From positions 41,602,001 to 41,666,000 of the forward strand of contig OZ231128.1 of NCBI GenBank assembly GCA_965153355.1: a stretch of 64,000 nucleotides of DNA, written 5' to 3'. Shown here in pieces: positions 57,461 through 64,000 of this stretch (position 1 is the stretch's first letter; each line of letters starts with the position of its first letter). This DNA is from Flaccisagitta enflata (lineage: Eukaryota; Chaetognatha; Sagittoidea; Aphragmophora). The position numbers and the translations under genes were made by a program. The notes below the pieces were generated by a model. The model did not search any database. It worked only from the letters and a program-made list of their open reading frames with translations, and was not told the origin of the DNA.

Positions 57461-59691
57461 AGAGAAAAAGAAAGAGGCAGATGGTTTTCTTTATAACAGA
57501 AAAGTTTAAGTAGACAACACACAATTCATGTAAGCTTATAGCTGATTTTTTATTAGAGTGGTATAGCTCAAAATTATCTAAAAAAAGAATCCATCTAAAA
57601 ATTGAACTATGAAAAAAGTATAGCCAAAGAACCCCTATACATTGTAACCACCACCCACCATCTTGCCTAAAACCCTAGAGACCAACATCCTTGTATATTT
57701 TCTATAGAATATAATCAACAGGAATGTCAGGGTTAAATATTTATGGTTGTTTGAATGAGTCTGGATCAACATTACCGATATATGCAGTAACAATGAAATG
57801 TTATTTTTTTGTTTATCTGGTTAATAAAAGGGACAAAGAGTTAAGTAACAGCTGTAGTAAAATTGCCAATAGAAGAAGTGATTCTGGAAGTTACCACGCA
57901 GCAGAATGGGACAACCTTAGCTGCCAAAGTGCTGCTTAACACAGATAACAATGCTGAATAATGATATTTACTCCTTGACTTTTAGTCCTTGCTTAACCTT
58001 ACACAAAATTTTGAAGCAAAAAGGGTGATTTTCAATATTTTCAAGAGTTGATGTATTTCATCATATTAATTTTTCCCCTGCCCCTCTACCTCTGCCACAT
58101 GTCCCCGCTTCTGTTCCATGTAGCTTGCCACACGGAATCTTCACCTGTACCAAAAAGTAAGAAAAGGTTGGAGAAAATAATATACTAGTATCAATGAAGA
58201 GTTAGATTTTGGCAATTGATTTCTGTTATGACCACTGTCTATTTTAAGTTATCTAGTGGAAAAAATGTTATTCCAGTGAATAGTTTTTTGTTTGTGTGTT
58301 TTTTTTTCTTGGTTAATTACCATAAAACAAAAGTATGGAACAACATTCATAGTCAAATATTTGGGTGACAAGGGCCAGTAGGCTGCTCGATGTGCAAGGT
58401 GAATGATTAGAGGAAACAATTGGATATAGAGGTATATTTGTTCACTTAAAAATAACAAATTACAGAGAATAAATGAGATAAACATGCATCTCATATCATC
58501 TATGTTTTTTTTACATGATATAAAACATATCATCTATTTTTTGTTTACATGATACAGAAGTATATATGGAATGATGATTTTGATTAATTAGTGTAATAAA
58601 GAGGGCTAGATAGATAAATAAAAAAAACATTTCCCAAATAAGTATTGCAAATAGATTGCTTCCTTTTTTTTTATGTTATCATATTGTTTCTTTATCCCTT
58701 CTTATTGGGAACACCTCAATCTATGAAAGAGAGTAAAAAACAAAATAGCTTAATTTCATGAAAGAGTAAAAACCACTTCTATTATTGACGTTGGGCATTG
58801 TTGTACTCTTTATTGTGGTTGTGTCACAAAGGGGGGAGGCAAAAATGTTATGTTGGTGTGGCAAACAATTGTAATAGTTAATTTGAATTTAGGCAATGAA
58901 AGGTATGTTGGACTTTTTTAAGGAGTATTGTTCTCTTAAAACAAGACAGTGAAGTGAAAAGACTTTGTCGCCTCAAGGGTAAAGGGGCAGGATGCAACCT
59001 TTATGGTTTTGAAAAATGAGGATGAGGGGAAAAAAAGAGGAGATCCAAACCTTTGTTCAAAAGGAGAATGGAATATAGAAAATAGAATCTAATGATTTGG
59101 TAAATAACCTCATCTTTATTTATCAATAGACATAAGATGGTACAAGATTGCATCCAGTAAATTTTTTGACAGGAAAAAAGAACAATGTGATTTTTATTCA
59201 TAGATAATATAAAAAAGATTCCATTAAATAATAAAGTTTTTTGTTTGTCTGTGACACTATTACCACCTCTAAAGTGTTTCTATAGGATAAGGGAAAACAG
59301 ATGAGAAAAAAAGGAAAGAAAAAAAGAACTGGTAACATAGAGGGTAAAACTAAACAGTGAATTTGTATTACAGTTTTTTTGGGATAGAATATTCTGTAGG
59401 CTATGTATTTAAAAAACTGTAACCATTTAGCTGCTCCTTTTGCAGAGCTACATTTTTTTTTGGGGGGGGGGGTAAAGATATGTTATCAATAAGGCTGATG
59501 GGAGCCTTTAAACAATGATCAGTTAACATGTAAACTTTAAGCACAAAACTAGTCTGATCTATAAACAACTTCTCATATATCGTTGTACACACAATATGAT
59601 GTAGCCAATCTATTGTTGTACGTTGCATTAATGATTTTTCTTTTTTTTCTTTTAGCATTGAAAAAAAACGAAAGATCCATCAAACCATATT
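57457..59691. other. AT-rich gene-free stretch
   Basis: No element ends, splice-flanked frames or RNA genes were recognised. The frame at 57724-57939 has no support. Confidence 0.5.
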
Positions 59692-59900
59692 TTGACAGCT
59701 CAGACCACCATCAGATCAGATGATGGTGCACCGGGGTGGTCTCCTCTTTTTTTACGCGACTGCGACACACACACACACCCCAATCTCTCATCATGCTTTG
59801 CATCATTTTTTTGTTTTGCAGTGCCAAAGAGGATATATCAATTTTGACAGCTCAGACTACCATCCAATCAGCTGATACTGCTCCAAACTGGCGCCCTCTT
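59692..59900. repeat. Duplicated segment TTTTGACAGCTCAGAC
   Basis: Two segments starting TTTTGACAGCTCAGAC at 59692 and 59842 share the order CCATC, GATGAT or GATACT, CTCTTTTTTT and CA-rich sequence. They look like a tandem duplication of about 150 bp. A CA array follows at 59922-60010. Confidence 0.65.
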
Positions 59901-59921
59901 TTTTTTTTTTAATGCAATATA

Positions 59922-59940
59922 CACACACACACACACAAAT

Positions 59941-60010
<70 letters not shown>
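59922..60010. repeat. CA microsatellite
   Basis: CA array with AAATACATA near one edge. Confidence 0.96.
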
Positions 60011-60016
<6 letters not shown>

Positions 60017-60493
60017 CTTCAAAAGGTTCCTGATCATTTGATATTCTCTGTACTGTCGCATGATTTTTTTGCTTTTCTTCCCTAAACCAAAATATCTGCA
60101 TTCCATTTTTACCAAAGCTTTTGTTTTCCCTCAAAGATTTCTATTCTGTGCCTATTCATCCAACTTTGTCATTTGACGACACATTTTTAGAGGTCACATC
60201 TTTCTATACCTCAAAAAATGAGAACTATTCTTCATGACTAAATAGTCTGCCATCATGAATATCCACCATTTGAGCACTTGACTAAGATTAATCTCGAGGT
60301 AGAATTTAGAGATTTTGTTGAAGAAACTTTATTCAAACAATCTAGATTTTGATTTCCCCTATTGTTTCTGAGTAGTCCTTTTTTGCAAAAGTCACAGGGG
60401 TTACATACAAACAAAAGAGCCACAGCCTTAATCAATATTCTCTAGTGTACCACTCTACTATCAATCTCCTCATGCTTATGAGTTTTAGTTATA

Positions 60494-60870
60494 GTGTAAA
60501 AATGATAAATTGTTCATTCAGAATAGAATTACCTGGTGGATATACAATTGAGAAATGAGTTTTGCTACATATTTAGGGTTGTGGAAAAAAATGGTGATTT
60601 TGTTTTTTAGGACAGAATTTTCCATTGGATCTATATTTAGGATAACATGATAAAATAACATAGGCAATGGTAAAGTTTCTCTCACTCACATTTATTTTTT
60701 TCTCTTATTCTTTTATTCTCCTTTATTATCTGGAATCAAATTGATGTTAGAACATTCTGTTCAAATTTGCATGAGCTACAACTTTTGAAAGTGTAAAAAT
60801 GATAAATTGTTCATTCAGAATACAATTTCCTGGTGGATATACAATAGAGAAATGAGTTTTGCTACCGCCA
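60494..60870. repeat. Direct repeat pair, about 75 bp
   Basis: AGTGTAAAAATGATAAATTG through GAGAAATGAGTTTTGCTAC occurs at 60494-60566 and 60790-60866, with three substitutions visible. Confidence 0.8.
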
Positions 60871-61041
60871 CCAATGGATCACCATGCACCATCACCAACA
60901 TCATGCATCACCGTGAAGACAATTAGATTGACAGGGATATCAATGATGACGATGACAGTGATGTCTACAACATCAACACAACTAACCATGCGTGAAAGTG
61001 GCTGAAGTGACAACAATTGAACAACTTTTTTGATTTTTTAG

Positions 61042-61293
61042 GGTTATCGAAAGAAGTCAGCTTCTAGTATTCAAGATTGGGTCAGGGTCAGATAAAACTA
61101 GAAAAATCGAAACGGCGGCCTTCCCTTAGGAAACAAGCCCGACCGGGCAACGATGCGTCCGGGCTGTGTCTCAGCGTGTATTGATCATGGCGTAGAGCAG
61201 ACGATGGATCAAGACTCAAAACATGCCATTGACGCCTTCAGTGTAGATTCGCTTCACGAGGAAACGGAGCACGTGATCGACGACGATCGATGA
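61042..61293 (+). other. Possible coding segment, plus strand, higher-GC island
   Basis: A long pyrimidine tract ending GATTTTTTAG precedes this stretch. From 61102 a frame runs to a TGA at 61291-61293. It includes RPGCVSACIDHGVEQTMDQD and SVDSLHEETEHVIDDDR as its last residues, which reads like natural protein and could be a C-terminus. Two other frames also stay open for 17 to 28 codons, so coding status is unproven. The base composition is clearly higher in GC than the AT-rich flanks. I do not recognise a family. Confidence 0.25.
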
Positions 61294-61541
61294 TGACGAC
61301 GGATATAGAAGCATCCACGACGCAGCCGAACGAACAAACAGCATTAGCCGATCCACACCACCGCTCCGGCTATCTTTTCGATCGGCGTAGGCTACAACTC
61401 CAGCTGTATCATCAGAGATCGAATCGTGCCAACAAATATAATGCCATGAAATGCCAGCGTAAGCGAGAGATAACCATGACAGTTGACACCATTGCAGGGT
61501 TTCGTATTAATATGCTTTGTCTTACCAGCGCCCGCATTTTT

Positions 61542-61748
61542 GATTATGCATGAACAGCGCCTGTTCCAGTGTCCGGGTCTGATTGAATGCACGTCGAAGC
61601 AGATAATATTACCCAAAATAACCGATGAGCAGAGACATGCGCCAACGCATTTTGCCTGTTTTTCAGTCACGAATTGCTGCCGGCGTTTGCACGTACCATC
61701 ACCAGGTACTGAGTCGAAATATTTATGCGTTTCATCCCCGCCCGACAT
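61542..61748. other. Cysteine-rich open frames with splice-like borders on both strands
   Basis: On the plus strand, ATGCTTTGTCTTACCAG and CACCAG/GTACTG enclose an open frame containing LFQCPGLIECTSKQII and FACFSVTNCCRRLHV. On the minus strand, GACTCAG and GCTG/GTAAGA enclose an open frame containing GDGTCKRRQQF, KCVGACLCSSV and HWNRRCSC. That frame has a CxGxC then CxC cysteine order that loosely resembles a growth-factor cystine knot. Both strands cannot be presumed coding, and I cannot choose between them. The minus-strand reading would put it upstream of exon A in the same orientation as the EGF gene, but a 15-kb gap separates them. Confidence 0.25.
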
Positions 61749-61920
61749 TTTGTCGATTATTGAAAATTAACGAAGCGAAAATGTTCTTTCGAAAGATGGA
61801 TTACTCATATCTGGCAGCGGTGATGACCGAAGTAAATCAAACCCTTTAGTACTCGCCGTTCACTTTCGAGCGGCCACGGATTGCGCTACTTCTGTAGTTA
61901 AGAAAAATTTCATCCAAAGT

Positions 61921-64000
61921 TATATGGCTCAAACTGGCATGGCATTTGAACATACATACTGGTCTGTTTTTAAGGCAATTTGTATGAAGAAAGCAGCCTA
62001 AATGACACAGAAATATGCTAAATCTAAGAAAAATCAATGAATTTTATTGATTATCTGTTGTACAACAAAGCCATGATATCTTCAATAGGTCAGATTAGAT
62101 AACTCATAGTCAGCCTGAAAATTTAAACACATTTTTATATTTTAGCACTAAAACAGTCTACCATTACTACATATTTATTCCATTTTAATGCTTTTTATTA
62201 ACCTATAAATATAAAATGCACAAGGACGTACTATAAATTTTAGAATGCTATATTAAGGGTTTTTCTGAAGTCCAAATTGTGATTTTTGGCTGAAAATGGA
62301 CAGAATAATGTAGATAGCAAAATCTATATTTGATTAGAAGAAAATGAGCTAAGATGAGCTTAGCATGATCACTTTATTATGATTACATTGAACAAAAGAC
62401 AAAATTTGTCTGATTTGTCGCACAGATTAATTTAACAGCCACTGTAAGATATTAAAGGTATTTTTCACTTCACTCAAATTTTCTTCTATCTGGCCATAAG
62501 CTCATCCAATAGAAATGACAATATTGGATATAAATACTCATAACATCTGAAATATGTAGAAAATGTTTTTTCACTCTGTATATTTCATAATGAGCCAATT
62601 TGCTAATAGTTTACAGCGATGGTCTGTCACATTTTAAAATACTAGGCTGCCCGTGTTCCTGGGCAGCAAGACTGGTTCTCTACACACAGCCTGCTTCCAG
62701 ACTCAGGTAGCCGTGTAACCGGCCAGGCTCTGTTATGACAAGCAACTATGAGAGGCTAGGGTCTGTTCATCAGCTGGTAGGTCCGTCCTTACACTAGTTT
62801 GATTGGAATAGTCGCAAAGCTGTTAGGTGGCCACAGGTACCCGTGTCCTTGCTCTCACCTCAACTACAATCATAACCTACCTAAGCAGGGCACGGGTACC
62901 GCTGACCACCTAACGCTTTTGCGACTATTCCAATCTTAAACTAGTGCTTAAGGACGGACGGACCTACCAACTGATAGACAGACCTAGCCTCTCATAGTTG
63001 CTTGTCCGCAACAAACCTGGCCGGTTACACGGCTACCTGAGTCGCGGACTGGTGGGCAGGGGCAGTGATGTAGGGGGCCAGTCAAGCACTTTAGCAGGAG
63101 CAGCGAGGCGAAAAACATGCTAAATTGACAAATGTGACGGACCATCGCGCTGTGGGCTGCATTGTGCGCTAGGTGGCTCATTATGAAATATACAGAGTGG
63201 AAAACATTTTTCTGCATATTTTCAGATGTTATGAAACTATTTATATCCAATATTGACTCATTTCTATTGGATGAGAAGCTTTATGAGCTTAGATTACAGA
63301 AGAAGAGAAATTTGAGAAAATGAAGTGAAAAATACTGCTAAACTCTCTTACAGTTAGTATTTAAATTGTCTAATGCTTTGACCAAATCAATTAAATTTTT
63401 GTCTTTGTTCAATAATAATCCTTAATAAGGTGATCAAAAGAAAATATTGCTTTCGCTCATCTAGCTCATTTTTCTTCTAATCAAATATAGATTTTTACTT
63501 TTATCTACATTATTACTTGTCCATTTTCAGCCAAGAAAATCGCAATTTGGACTTGGAAGGCCCGCTTGAGCCATAGCATTCTGGATTCAGGACCCCTTGA
63601 ATTACATTTTGGCATAAGTGGCTCATTGTGCGTCCTTGTGCGATTTTTTATATTTATAGGTTAATAAAAGCATGCAAACTAGGTCAAATATGTAGTAATA
63701 GTAGACTGATTTTTTAGTGCTAAAAATATAAAAAATAATGATTTTTAAAATTTTTCCAGACATTTAAACGTTAATGAAGTTATCTAATCCAATATTGAAG
63801 ATATCATGAGCTTTTTGTTATTTTAACAGATAATCCAATAAAATTCATTGATTTTTCTTAAAATTTAGCATATTTCGTAGTAATGTCCATTTAGGTCGCC
63901 TTTCTTCACTCTAAATTGCCTTAAAACCTGTCATAAGGTATGGACCGGTAATGTATGTTCAAATGCTACCATGACCATTCTACTTAGTTTGAGCCATATA
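61921..64000. mobile_element. Third foldback element, running to the window edge
   Basis: The sequence at 61921 (TATATGGCTCAAACT) is the reverse complement of the last bases of the window. Similarity between the outer arms continues for about 700 bp on each side, at roughly 80 percent by eye. A tighter inner palindrome around 62640-63100 holds inverted ACAAGGCC-like and GTACCCGTG hairpin sequences in head-to-head order. The right boundary may lie beyond the window, so length and target site are unknown. Confidence 0.75.

Noticed and set aside
57724-57939. 71-codon plus-strand frame
   Set aside because: Composition follows the AT-rich surroundings, and there is no splice, start context or family resemblance.

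Overview
The window looks like gene-poor, repeat-rich genomic DNA from a multicellular animal, probably an invertebrate. I cannot name the lineage. The reasons are short spliced exons separated by kilobase introns, extracellular EGF-like and laminin-G-like coding exons, a decayed non-LTR retrotransposon, Tc1/mariner- and hAT-type miniature elements, long foldback elements and a very high load of microsatellites. There is no bacterial operon structure, and nearly all long open frames are translations of simple repeats.

The only convincing host gene lies on the minus strand between about 46.7 kb and 25.1 kb. Seven exons (46558-46688, 44579-44809, 42953-43249, 32731-32878, 29784-29926, 25488-25584, 25117-25244) have mutually compatible splice phases. 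Joined, they would give about 390 residues of a secreted or membrane-tethered protein: EGF-like repeats, then a laminin-G/concanavalin-A-like domain. Both ends of the gene are missing. Six of the seven exons are followed in the intron by a tandem repeat starting within about 70 nt of the 5' splice site, and two EGF loops are themselves expanded by triplet repeats.

From 0 to 49.9 kb the intergenic and intronic DNA is a mosaic of related short mobile elements. The dominant set begins ACAAGGCC, carries GACC-type tetranucleotide runs, and ends in a small hairpin followed by TAAAAA. In at least four sequence-divergent subfamilies a 5' motif is the exact or near-exact reverse complement of the 3' terminus, so the ends have changed together. 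A second set has GGGCAGCGGCCCC-type inverted ends around 20-21 bp minisatellites and is often nested in the first set at a conserved junction. Three long foldback elements occur at 15846-17844, 29982-31200 and 61921 to the window end. The first carries a splice-flanked exon-like open frame inside its arms.

From about 49.9 to 61 kb the DNA is more AT-rich and holds GA and CA microsatellites, a few diverged repeats and no gene I can support. A higher-GC island at 61.0-61.9 kb has splice-like signals and cysteine-rich open frames of unknown identity.
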